A DNA stretch of 64,000 nucleotides. Source: Bacteroidales bacterium UBA5833 (GTDB taxonomy: Bacteria; Bacteroidota; Bacteroidia; Bacteroidales; Lentimicrobiaceae). Within the stretch, counting starts at the first letter, position 1. Every line of letters starts with the position of its first letter. The stretch covers positions 1-64,000 of the forward strand of contig DJGZ01000048.1 of the NCBI GenBank assembly GCA_002433025.1, given 5' to 3'. Below are positions 52,612 to 61,000 of this stretch, piece by piece. Under the pieces are notes generated by a model. The model was not told where the DNA came from, searched no databases, and saw only the letters and a list, made by a program, of their open reading frames with translations. The translations under genes and the position numbers were made by a program.

Positions 52612-54423
52612 CTAATTCAAACTCCAGTCTTCTTCCATAGTCCAGTTGGCCCTGAGCTCAATTTCCTTGGAGAAATAGGATACAGGTTCCGGTTGTATCT
52701 TTCTCAGATAATTTCCGGTGTCCCACTTACCGTTGTTATTCAGGTCATGAATCGCTTTAAAGCGGTATTTTCTTGGCGGGAGGTATGTGAACTCCAGGCT
52801 GGCGTTTCCGGTTATGCTGTGTTGTTCCAGAATACTTTCCTTATCGCCCAGTAACTGAATGATATAACTTTTCTTCTGATCAGGAACCGTAATATTGATT
52901 TTTATAAATCCGGTTTCTGCTTCACTCATCGCTTTGAATTTATAGGCTGTGCTGTCGTTTGCCTGACCGAATACGCTGATCAGGGCGCTGTCGTTCACCT
53001 CCAGAAGATAGGATTCTGCTTCCTTCCAGGAATGGCTGATGTGTAAACGGGTTTTCAGGGAATCGGAGAATGTAATGACAGGTTTAACTTCCAGACTATC
53101 GTGATAAAGCCTGATCCGAGAAAGATCCGCTTCCTTTACCGGATCGGCGAGGGACAGGATTAACGGTCTGCCGGGTTTTATTTTTGAAGAAATCAGGTTT
53201 GGACGCATTTCAAGCGATTTTTTCTTTGCGACCGTACTCTTGTCTTTTCCGGTGTTTCGCGCAGCAGGTTTTAAAGCAAGGTCGAGCGTATCAAGTACTA
53301 TCCCGTTGTCTGAAATCTCCAGCATCAGGCTGTCCGTTCCGGGGCCCGGAATCCAGAGCGTCAGCGAGTCACGGGTAGCATTGTAAGTGATGAGGTTCCA
53401 CGCTCCTTCCAATGGAGGATCAAGAGGCTTAATGTGCACATCCCTGACCGGTTGCCGGAAATAGAGGCCTATCACATTCGCCCTGATTACCGCTCCTTTC
53501 TGCAGGCGTTGTACTGTGTCGGTTTCCCGGAACTGATAGATCAGGTAATTCTTCACGGGCGAGACCTTTACGGCAGGGGCTGCTACAGCCAGTGAATCAC
53601 CCGGCTCCTGATGAATGGTGTCGGGCGCCATTTGCAGGGGTTCATGGTGTGCAGAACCGGCTTTTGTTGTATCCGGGAGTACTTCCTTACTTTCCGGGGA
53701 AATTTCTGGATTTTTTTTTGCCGGTATATCCGGTTCAACAAGGGTGTCGGAAAATCCGATATCCTCGGTGGGCATATCGTAAATATAATTGGAATTAATA
53801 TCTGATAGTGCAAACATCAGGTATTTGTTGCCGCGCAGGTTGTTGAGCCTGAACTCACCGGATTCGTTGGTACGTGCCACGTAATAGGGCCTGCTTTTGT
53901 ATGGAATGGAATCGCTGATGCTGTCATACAGCATGACAAAGGCGCCCTTCACAGGTTGTAAAGTGAAAGCATTCAGCACTTTGCCGCTCATTGACAGTGA
54001 ATCAATCACAGGGCCGGTTGAAAAAGTGAAGCTATAGCCCGGGATGGGGTTTGACTCGGTAATATCAACGATGGCATCACCGAAAAAGAAATTGTACGTT
54101 GTGTTTTCCTTCAGGGACTCCCTGAACTTCATGGTCAGGGTTTTGCCCTTCATTATAAAATCAGGCATTTCCGAAAGGGGCGGCGATACCATCAGTTGGG
54201 TGTTGATGTCTTTCAGGTTGACAAATTCACTGAAAGTCAGTGATACCCTGTCGCTGCTGAAATTGACACTCTGGTTTTCGGGTACAGACCGGATAATTTC
54301 CGGCGGAGTAGTGTCTTTTGGTCCTCCTGTTGGCGCTACGGGATTCGCACAGGCAATCATGACCAGCATTCCTGACGTAAGCAGATTGAAAACAATGTGG
54401 TTCGTATTGCGGAATAATGACAT
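52612..54423 (-). CDS. Lipoprotein with Ig-like (Big_5/SwmB-type) domain
   Basis: 603 residues from the ATG at 54423 (a start at 54444 is possible). A lipoprotein signal ends at the Cys of MLVMIACANPVAPTGGP. The first domain (about 35-135, DTTPPEIIRSVPENQSVNFSSDRVSLTFSEFV in parts) is the Ig-like fold found in many Bacteroidota lipoproteins. A second beta-sandwich region resembling a carboxypeptidase-regulatory repeat follows (about 140-205). The remainder (about 300-600) is beta-rich with no named domain and ends in a DLNNNGKWDTGNYL calcium-like loop. It is a typical single-copy envelope protein of this phylum with unknown function. Convergent with the ArsR-like gene. Confidence 0.8.
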   Translation of the reverse strand: MSLFRNTNHIVFNLLTSGMLVMIACANPVAPTGGPKDTTPPEIIRSVPENQSVNFSSDRVSLTFSEFVNLKDINTQLMVSPPLSEMPDFIMKGKTLTMKFRESLKENTTYNFFFGDAIVDITESNPIPGYSFTFSTGPVIDSLSMSGKVLNAFTLQPVKGAFVMLYDSISDSIPYKSRPYYVARTNESGEFRLNNLRGNKYLMFALSDINSNYIYDMPTEDIGFSDTLVEPDIPAKKNPEISPESKEVLPDTTKAGSAHHEPLQMAPDTIHQEPGDSLAVAAPAVKVSPVKNYLIYQFRETDTVQRLQKGAVIRANVIGLYFRQPVRDVHIKPLDPPLEGAWNLITYNATRDSLTLWIPGPGTDSLMLEISDNGIVLDTLDLALKPAARNTGKDKSTVAKKKSLEMRPNLISSKIKPGRPLILSLADPVKEADLSRIRLYHDSLEVKPVITFSDSLKTRLHISHSWKEAESYLLEVNDSALISVFGQANDSTAYKFKAMSEAETGFIKINITVPDQKKSYIIQLLGDKESILEQHSITGNASLEFTYLPPRKYRFKAIHDLNNNGKWDTGNYLRKIQPEPVSYFSKEIELRANWTMEEDWSLN

Positions 54424-54598
54424 AGCATGAGTAAACTTTTGCAAAGATGGGAAAATTTCAGAAAGGCGGCCCGAAATATGTCACAACAAGCATGGCGTGA
54501 ATATGCCAGTATACATTGAGGCCTTTTTTTGGCCGAAGCGGGCCGGGCTTTTTCCCGGATTATACGGAATCAATGTTTTGGATAATTTTTTCAAAGAG

Positions 54599-54621
54599 AA
54601 AGGCCGCCATTGGCAGCCTTT
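54599..54621 (-). terminator. Possible terminator of the carboxypeptidase-regulatory T9SS cargo gene
   Basis: AAAGGC (54599-54604) and GCCTTT (54616-54621) with inner CCA/TGG pairing, followed on the minus strand by a moderately T-rich sequence. 70 nt past the stop codon. A second hairpin (CCGGG-CTTTTT-CCCGG) occurs near 54543-54558. Confidence 0.4.
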
Positions 54622-54690
54622 CATGATTCTGAAATTCAGTTTTTCAGCTTATAGTTATCAATAGCAGGTTGAGCAATGATTGAGTTAAGT

Positions 54691-56814
54691 TCAATAACGG
54701 ATTAACCTCCTGGTCAGGACGGCGCCTCCGCTGGTACGGAGTATAATAATATATACACCTTTACCGGCGCCCGATATCGGAATATCAATGTCATTGATCC
54801 CGGCCCTGAGTGCAAAGTGCTCTTTGGCAATGCTTTGCCCCGCGCTGTTGAGAATTTCACAGGAAATGACAATAGGTTTGCTGAGTTTGAAGCTGATTCT
54901 GCTCACCTCATTCGACGGGTTAGGATATGCCTGACTTACAGCCTCCATGCCTTCGGGCAGGTTTTCGCTGATACCGTAAAGGATGTCTGACTCGTAGATA
55001 AACATCTCATTGGTTTCTGATATGCTGTTTGCATTGTTCAGCGCAATGGTCCGGAATTCCGAATCTTTTCCGAAGAGTTCGGCAAATAGTGTATAGGTTC
55101 CTTCGGAAAGAGATGTAAATTCAAAGTAGCCTTCCTGGTCGGAAATAGCCATGGCATGGTCGGTGCCGCGCCTCAGGAAAATGGGAATCGCCTCTGCCGG
55201 AACAGCGCCGCTGCCTGATTTTGTACCTGCCGCATGGTAAATATGGCCTGAGATTTTTCCGGGGCCATATACATTGCCCAGGGTGGCGGGTACCAAATGA
55301 ATGTCGGCATTGAATATGTTACCGGTCAGGTTTATTATTTGGGCATCAGCCCAGTGAACCACGTCGCCGTAGTAAGTCGGCAGGTATGATCCGGTATATT
55401 GGGATCCGAACGCAGGTTCAGCCTTAATCCGGTATTCGCCGACAGGAAGGGCCGGGAAGAAGTAATAGCCCAGGGTGTCGATCAGATCGGCAAAGATATC
55501 CACAACCTGTCCTCCCGATGTTTTAAATGCATTGACATATCCCAGGTCCAGCGGGTAGATTCCAGCAAAGGCGGTTCCACCGGTCATAAATTCGTCCGAT
55601 ACCTCCAGGGCCGCAGATATCTGCATTGTCTGGTCATAATCAATGATCTGGCCGGGACGTGTTTGGGAGTCAAAACCTGCTTTTTCAAAAGTAAGGGTAT
55701 AAGTCCCGGGAACCACCTCTAGGTCGTAATTACCTTGAGGGCCGGTGAATGTCGTATAGGGGCCTGCACTCACCTGCACCCCTTCGATGGGCTGGCCGTT
55801 GCCTGCATCACTCACATGTCCGAAGAATTTTGGCGCTGCTGATACAATCATCAGGTTATATAGGGGCAATGACGCATTTCCCTGCTGTATCTCACATTGA
55901 ATGGTCTGCTGATACCTGCCGGGTGTATAACCGGCAGAACTGTAAGTTAGAGTAATTTCAGTCTGTGAAAAAGGCTGTAATACACCGGAAGCAGGCTCAA
56001 CCTGTGTAATAAAATCGGATTGCGCCGAATCGGCGCTGAAAAGCACGGAAAGGTTGTTGTGCAGGTAATCCTGATTGTAAGCCACCTGCAATCCAAGGGC
56101 GGGATCCGGAGATTGAATGCCTACAGTTGCGGAATTCAATGCGAATTCAGGAGAAAACGATTTGTAATTCAGCATGATGGACCCATTGGCGTAAATTACT
56201 GCCTGAAATGTCCCGATGCCGCTTCCAACATATCTTCTTGCATTTTCGAACTGAATCACGGTTTTATCCGGGAATTGCTGGTAATAAGCAGTGGCTGAAT
56301 CGTTCATAAAGTTCAGATCGTCCCACAATACAGCAATAAAGTCCGGTGTCTGATTGTTTGTGGGAATTGGCAGATTTGCGAATGGAATCATGAAATCGCT
56401 GAATTGAATCAGCCCGTTGGAACTGACCCAGAATTCATTCCGGAGCATACCGTAATAAAGAAAGTCAAACCCGATGGGGAAAGGGCCGGCCCTGTTGTCA
56501 TCCGACAAACCGGTGATTTCGGTGCCTGAATCTGAAATGTCAATCCAGGTGTATGAAAAACCGGCTTCGTCGCTGTCAATCCATTGATAGCCAAACACGT
56601 CAGGGCCTCCACTGTTCCTGATGACAAACTCAGGAAAACTGAACGAAATATTGTCAGCAGTCTGGTTAATCACCATAGTGGTTACGGTAGTGTCAGAACC
56701 GGGAAGTAATCTGGCAGACAGGCTGGCCGGACTGATCAGGATTCCGGGGTTCTGTGCCGGCAGTGTACTGCATGCTACCATGATCAGTACTGTAAAGAGC
56801 AGAAGTTTTTTCAT
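54691..56814 (-). CDS. Large secreted protein with carboxypeptidase-regulatory domain and T9SS sorting domain
   Basis: 707 residues from the ATG at 56814. A signal peptide (KKLLLFTVLIMVACSTLPAQ) is followed by an N-terminal beta domain resembling a nidogen-like/lectin-type region (WVSSNGLIQFSD, AVLWDDLNFMNDSATAYY). A carboxypeptidase-regulatory-like domain lies at about 325-395 (GHVSDAGNGQPIEGVQVSAG, LEVVPGTYTLTFEKAGF), and a second one at about 520-600. The C-terminal 80 residues (SQAYPNPSNEVSRISFKLSK, through VYIIILRTSGGAVLTRRLIRY in parts) are a type A T9SS sorting domain with the conserved YPNP motif and C-terminal KxL/RxL-type ending. It should be exported by the T9SS encoded at 25.9-31.9 kb. 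Role unknown, possibly adhesin. Confidence 0.85.
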   Translation of the reverse strand: MKKLLLFTVLIMVACSTLPAQNPGILISPASLSARLLPGSDTTVTTMVINQTADNISFSFPEFVIRNSGGPDVFGYQWIDSDEAGFSYTWIDISDSGTEITGLSDDNRAGPFPIGFDFLYYGMLRNEFWVSSNGLIQFSDFMIPFANLPIPTNNQTPDFIAVLWDDLNFMNDSATAYYQQFPDKTVIQFENARRYVGSGIGTFQAVIYANGSIMLNYKSFSPEFALNSATVGIQSPDPALGLQVAYNQDYLHNNLSVLFSADSAQSDFITQVEPASGVLQPFSQTEITLTYSSAGYTPGRYQQTIQCEIQQGNASLPLYNLMIVSAAPKFFGHVSDAGNGQPIEGVQVSAGPYTTFTGPQGNYDLEVVPGTYTLTFEKAGFDSQTRPGQIIDYDQTMQISAALEVSDEFMTGGTAFAGIYPLDLGYVNAFKTSGGQVVDIFADLIDTLGYYFFPALPVGEYRIKAEPAFGSQYTGSYLPTYYGDVVHWADAQIINLTGNIFNADIHLVPATLGNVYGPGKISGHIYHAAGTKSGSGAVPAEAIPIFLRRGTDHAMAISDQEGYFEFTSLSEGTYTLFAELFGKDSEFRTIALNNANSISETNEMFIYESDILYGISENLPEGMEAVSQAYPNPSNEVSRISFKLSKPIVISCEILNSAGQSIAKEHFALRAGINDIDIPISGAGKGVYIIILRTSGGAVLTRRLIRY

Positions 56815-56881
56815 GGGACTGTGATGGGTTATGTTTTCTAGTAGCTGTTTCAATAAAGGGTGAATTAGTGAAAGAAAAGTT

Positions 56882-58186
56882 TCATTTCAGCGGGAATAAT
56901 TTGTAATAAGCACTGAACCTGACCTGGAATGCCGTGAAGCCATCAGCCGGTTTGTCGGAGAACCGGAGGAAATGATGCGTAAGCAGGGGCTCGAATTGCA
57001 GTCCGAACTGCTGGTTCAACGCATATTCCAGTTTGAGGCCGCCACCCAGGCTCAGGTAGCTTTCCGGGGCTTCCTGGTGTTCCAGAATGGTGGAAACGAG
57101 CCTTGATGATTCAACATTGAATGCGCTATAGTGCATCTTTTTATTCCTCATCAGATGTAAGGCGCCGCGGGAGCAAACAAACAGGGAGAGGTTACGAACT
57201 GTTGCAATTTTGTAAGAAATCTCCATGGGGATATCCAGGTAGGCGTATTTCCTGTGAACCACTTCATTCAGGCTGTGGTCAACGGAGTCGTATATTTCAA
57301 CAGTCGTGGTGAAGTAATAGGTCTGGCCCGATGCCGGATCATAGTAAACCGAATCCACATAGGGGTAGGAAAAGATCAGCTCGTTGGTTTTGTATTGGTA
57401 AACAAGGTTTGTTTTATTTGAAATAAGGGAGGTTCCTATGCCGGTTGCGATGTTCATCCGGTTCAGTCGAAGGTCGAGGCTGAGGAATGTGCTACGGATC
57501 ATTTCGCCGGGGCCGGAACCGGAAGGGAAATCTGCTGCCAGGCCTGCACGAACCAGCCATTCAGGCGTTGTCCCGCTGAAGGGATTGCAGTCATCACCAT
57601 GCTTCCTTAATTTCATCCTGTTTCCGGTATTTGAAAATGCAATGCCTGCAACCCTGCAAAAAGGCATGAAGGACAGGTCTTTGTCATTGATCAGATACTG
57701 AACACTCGCGGCTGATTCATTGAATGCCTGAACAAAGCTGATTTTATTTCCGGCTGATGTAACGGGCTGATCAGTGACGGTTTCTGAATGACCTGGCAGA
57801 AGGGCTGTCAGGCTTTCTTTTTCAGGAATACGTTTATCTGTCCCCGTTTCCCGAAGGTCCGTCTGTTTGTGTAAATTCAGCGCAGGCTGTTTTGCAGTTT
57901 CCCGCACAGGCTGTTCCATGAAGGGGAGATATTTCGATGCAAGAAAAATTACGAACAGAACGGTTGCCGCTGTGAACAGGGTTGTTGTGAGCAGCCGGCC
58001 TGATCTGATTCCGGCGGCCGAAGATACCGACGACCAGGCTCCGGCAGGTGCTGGATGCACAGGAAGTTCTGCTGACAGCGGTTTGTCCATCTGCCAACGG
58101 ATTTCCTCCCACACAAAGTCTCCGGGACTGTGGATGGGCAGGTCACTCACTGCCTTTTTAAGGCTGCCGGCATTTATTTCATTCAT
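56882..58186 (-). CDS. Membrane protein with anti-sigma-like N-terminus and beta-barrel-like C-terminus
   Basis: 434 residues. The N-terminal 60 residues (LKKAVSDLPIHSPGDFVWEEIRWQMDK in parts) resemble the small cytoplasmic head of anti-sigma-type proteins. One membrane helix follows at about 66-86 (LTTTLFTAATVLFVIFLAS). A linker (about 88-160) leads to a C-terminal domain (about 170-434) of amphipathic strands such as WLVRAGLAADFPSG, SLDLRLNRMNIATGIGTSL, AYLDIPMEISYKI and ending RFSAYYKLFPLK, in the style of PorT-like outer-membrane barrels. It overlaps the ECF sigma gene by 8 nt and is transcribed after it, the usual position for an anti-sigma factor. A protein spanning inner membrane and carrying a barrel-like domain is topologically odd. 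Function inferred from position. Confidence 0.7.
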   Translation of the reverse strand: MNEINAGSLKKAVSDLPIHSPGDFVWEEIRWQMDKPLSAELPVHPAPAGAWSSVSSAAGIRSGRLLTTTLFTAATVLFVIFLASKYLPFMEQPVRETAKQPALNLHKQTDLRETGTDKRIPEKESLTALLPGHSETVTDQPVTSAGNKISFVQAFNESAASVQYLINDKDLSFMPFCRVAGIAFSNTGNRMKLRKHGDDCNPFSGTTPEWLVRAGLAADFPSGSGPGEMIRSTFLSLDLRLNRMNIATGIGTSLISNKTNLVYQYKTNELIFSYPYVDSVYYDPASGQTYYFTTTVEIYDSVDHSLNEVVHRKYAYLDIPMEISYKIATVRNLSLFVCSRGALHLMRNKKMHYSAFNVESSRLVSTILEHQEAPESYLSLGGGLKLEYALNQQFGLQFEPLLTHHFLRFSDKPADGFTAFQVRFSAYYKLFPLK

Positions 58187-58745
58187 AGTCTTTTCCGTAG
58201 TCTGTCAATCGTTTTCTCAGTAGCTGCCTTGCCCTGAAAAGCCTGATTTTTGAAGTCCCGACCGGAATGTCAAGCATCAGGGCCGTTTCTTTATGGGTAT
58301 ATCCCTCGACTTCGAGCAGCAGGAATATCACCCTGTAAGCGTCAGGCAGGGATAAAATGGCTTTTTCAAGATCGTTGGAATTGATCCATGCAGGCCAGAC
58401 AACCGGTTCGGAATCAGGTATATTTGTGTCATTTCCTGTAGGGGTGCGATTCAGCGACTTTAATTTTTTCAGGGCAGAACGTACGGTAATTGTTTTGATC
58501 CAGGCGCCCAGGGTTGATTCCCCCCTGAAGTCCTGAATATCGCGGAACACCTGTATAAAACTCTCCTGTAATGCATCATGGGCTTCATCCTGATCGTTGA
58601 GTATCCGCAGGGCAATGGTATACATGGCATCCTTGTAAAGATCAAAAAGCTTCTTCTGTGCTTTGTAATCTTTTCGGATGCAGTCACGAACCAGCGTGAT
58701 TTCATCAGGCGCCGGGCAGGTTGTTCCTGAGTTCGAAAATTTCAA
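58179..58745 (-). CDS. ECF-type RNA polymerase sigma factor
   Basis: 188 residues. Sigma-70 region 2 (about 25-90, KLFDLYKDAMYTIALRILNDQDEAHDALQESFIQVFRDIQDFRG in parts) and region 4 (about 130-185, LPDAYRVIFLLLEVEGYTHKETALMLDIPVGTSKIRLFRARQLLRKRL in parts) are clear. No region 1.1 or 3, so an extracytoplasmic-function type. The stop overlaps the start of the membrane protein gene by 8 nt, consistent with a sigma/anti-sigma pair. The protein would activate an unknown regulon, probably envelope related, on release by its partner. No -7 box of the usual type lies just upstream, which may mean autoregulation. Confidence 0.93.
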   Translation of the reverse strand: MKFSNSGTTCPAPDEITLVRDCIRKDYKAQKKLFDLYKDAMYTIALRILNDQDEAHDALQESFIQVFRDIQDFRGESTLGAWIKTITVRSALKKLKSLNRTPTGNDTNIPDSEPVVWPAWINSNDLEKAILSLPDAYRVIFLLLEVEGYTHKETALMLDIPVGTSKIRLFRARQLLRKRLTDYGKDYE

Positions 58746-59044
58746 ATGATACCGTTTTGGACAAGCCTTATATTTAAAGGGTATTCAGGGTGTGAAAAGG
58801 TTTCAGTAAGTTGAAAATTTTCCGGAAAATGTTTCAGATGGCTAAAATTCAGTTTATTACCGGCCTGTTTCACCTGTACAAATCTAATGATTATCCGGTA
58901 ATCATTTACGCTTTGCTTAGGCTGTTCATCGCTGCCGCGTATTTTTTATCCGCCTGATTTACTGTCAGAAACCGGTATTTACGGTTCAGGGTGGAACGAA
59001 TTGGGAGATAATGGTTAATTTTACATTCTGTTCCGCTTTACACC

Positions 59045-60973
59045 ATGAAAAAATACAGTATACCTGTAGTTGTTTTATCGATGTTCCTGTGTCTGGGTGC
59101 CGGTATGGGGCAGGCTCAGGTAACTATTGGCTCGGGAGTGGATCACTGCTGCAGCAAGCCAACCCTGCTGAAACGGCAGGTTGTTGACAACAGGGAGCAG
59201 CAAGCCTGGAATTATGATGTGGACTACCTCAGGTTTATCCTCGATATTGATCCTGCGCTTGAGCCGATCATTGGGGCGGTGCTGACCAGGCTGATCCTTA
59301 CCGGAGAGGCTGCCAACGGACTGAGGATGGAGCTGAGCACCGCGCTAACGGTTGATTCGGTGCGATGCAATGGTGCTGTGACCGGGTTTCTGCACAACGG
59401 GGATTACAACCTGCTGATCAGCCTGCCTGCCGAAGCCCGGAAGGGAGAAATGCTGGAAGTGGAAGTGTATTATCATGGCATTCCCCCTTCCGGTGAAGGA
59501 TTTGGATCGGTCGGCCGGGGTGAGCACGCCGGGATTCCGGCTTTCTGGACCTTGTCGGAGCCTTATGGCTGCCGCGACTGGTGGCCGGGGAAAAATGACC
59601 TGACCGACAAGGCCGACTCCATTGATGTTATCGTGAGATCGCCGGATATATACCGCACAGCATCAAACGGACTGTTGGTGAAGGATGAGGTGAACAATCA
59701 CATCCGCACCTGCCACTGGAAACACCGTTACCCGATTGTGCCTTATCTGATTGCCGTGGCTGTGACTAATTACGAGGTATATGACGAAACCGCATATCCC
59801 GCAGGCATTCCTGTACTGATTCAGAATTACGTATACCCGGAGGCCCTGGCGCAGACCATGCAGTATACAGCGCAAACGGCCATGATTATGGAGCTTTTCA
59901 GTGATCTGTTCGGGATATATCCGTTTGCCGTTGAAAAATACGGACACGCCCAGTTCGGATGGGGCGGAGGAATGGAGCACCAGACCATGTCGTTTATGGG
60001 GCGCTTCGATTATGAGATCATTGCGCATGAACTGGCCCATCAGTGGTTTGGAAACACCATTACGCTGAATTCCTGGCAGGATATCTGGCTGAACGAGGGT
60101 TTTGCCACTTACCTTGCCGGGATGTCGTACCAGTACTTTTTCGACGGGTATTACTGGCCTTTCTGGAAATCGCAGGCCATCGAATATGTAACCTCCGAAC
60201 CCGGGGGTAGTGTGTTTTGCGAAGATACTGCCAATGTGGAAAGGCTGTTCAGTCCAAGGCTCAGTTACTACAAAGGGGCGTTGCTGCTTCACATGCTCAG
60301 GTGGATTATGGGCGACGAAGCGTTTTTTAAGGCCTGCCGGAACTACCTGAATGATCCCGAACTGAGATACGGCTTTGCCGGCACCGGCGACCTGAAGGCC
60401 CATCTGGAAACAATGCACGGGCGGGACCTTACGTGGTTTTTCGACGATTGGCTCTATGGCGAAGGATTTCCATCCTGGCATGTCCGGTGTACCCGGCTGG
60501 CGGGAGAGGATTACGAAATTGAGCTGACACAGCAGCAGTCCCATCCTTCCGTTGAGTTCTTCGAACTGCCGGTGGCCATACAATTCAGGGGAGGGGATAG
60601 GGATACAACAATAGTATTTGATCACAGGTATAATAATCAGTCCTGGATGATTTATCCCGGCTTTATTATTGACAGCGTGAAATTAGACCCTGAGCGCTGG
60701 CTGGTTTCCGCAGGTAATACCTTCGAACCGGCCGGATCGCCTGTCAGTACGAATGTTTATCCCAATCCTGCTTACGACCGCCTGCGTGTTGCTCTTACTG
60801 CGGAGCCTGAGGCGGTAAGTGTTGCTGATCTTTCAGGGAGAGAAATTAAGCTGAAGTATCTCCGTGAAGGTTCGGGACTTACCTTTGATCTTAAAGATCT
60901 GGCGCCTGGTTTGTACCTGTTGCAGATAAAAAACAAGGAAGGGTTGACAGTGAAGAAGTTTGTAAAGCGATAA
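59045..60973 (+). CDS. M1-family metallopeptidase with T9SS sorting domain
   Basis: 642 residues. A signal peptide (MKKYSIPVVVLSMFLCLGAGMGQAQ) precedes an aminopeptidase-N-like beta domain (about 45-260) and a thermolysin-like catalytic domain (about 265-460). The exopeptidase motif appears as GGGMEHQT, the zinc motif as HELAHQWFGN (His328, Glu329, His332) and the third ligand as Glu351 in WLNEGFATYL. The conserved tyrosine SYYKGALLLHMLR follows. The C-terminal 75 residues (NVYPNPAYDRLRVALT through GLYLLQIKNKEGLTVKKFVKR in parts) form a type A T9SS sorting domain, so it is secreted or surface anchored. It would release N-terminal residues from peptides outside the cell. It is 27 nt upstream of the CotH gene and may be cotranscribed. 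Confidence 0.93.
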   Translation: MKKYSIPVVVLSMFLCLGAGMGQAQVTIGSGVDHCCSKPTLLKRQVVDNREQQAWNYDVDYLRFILDIDPALEPIIGAVLTRLILTGEAANGLRMELSTALTVDSVRCNGAVTGFLHNGDYNLLISLPAEARKGEMLEVEVYYHGIPPSGEGFGSVGRGEHAGIPAFWTLSEPYGCRDWWPGKNDLTDKADSIDVIVRSPDIYRTASNGLLVKDEVNNHIRTCHWKHRYPIVPYLIAVAVTNYEVYDETAYPAGIPVLIQNYVYPEALAQTMQYTAQTAMIMELFSDLFGIYPFAVEKYGHAQFGWGGGMEHQTMSFMGRFDYEIIAHELAHQWFGNTITLNSWQDIWLNEGFATYLAGMSYQYFFDGYYWPFWKSQAIEYVTSEPGGSVFCEDTANVERLFSPRLSYYKGALLLHMLRWIMGDEAFFKACRNYLNDPELRYGFAGTGDLKAHLETMHGRDLTWFFDDWLYGEGFPSWHVRCTRLAGEDYEIELTQQQSHPSVEFFELPVAIQFRGGDRDTTIVFDHRYNNQSWMIYPGFIIDSVKLDPERWLVSAGNTFEPAGSPVSTNVYPNPAYDRLRVALTAEPEAVSVADLSGREIKLKYLREGSGLTFDLKDLAPGLYLLQIKNKEGLTVKKFVKR

Positions 60974-61000
60974 GTCAGGGAGTTTGTTAAATAATAGTAA

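Noticed and set aside
59663..60625. 320-codon minus-strand frame within the M1 peptidase gene
   Set aside because: Shadow of a well-supported zinc peptidase; no recognisable domains or start context.
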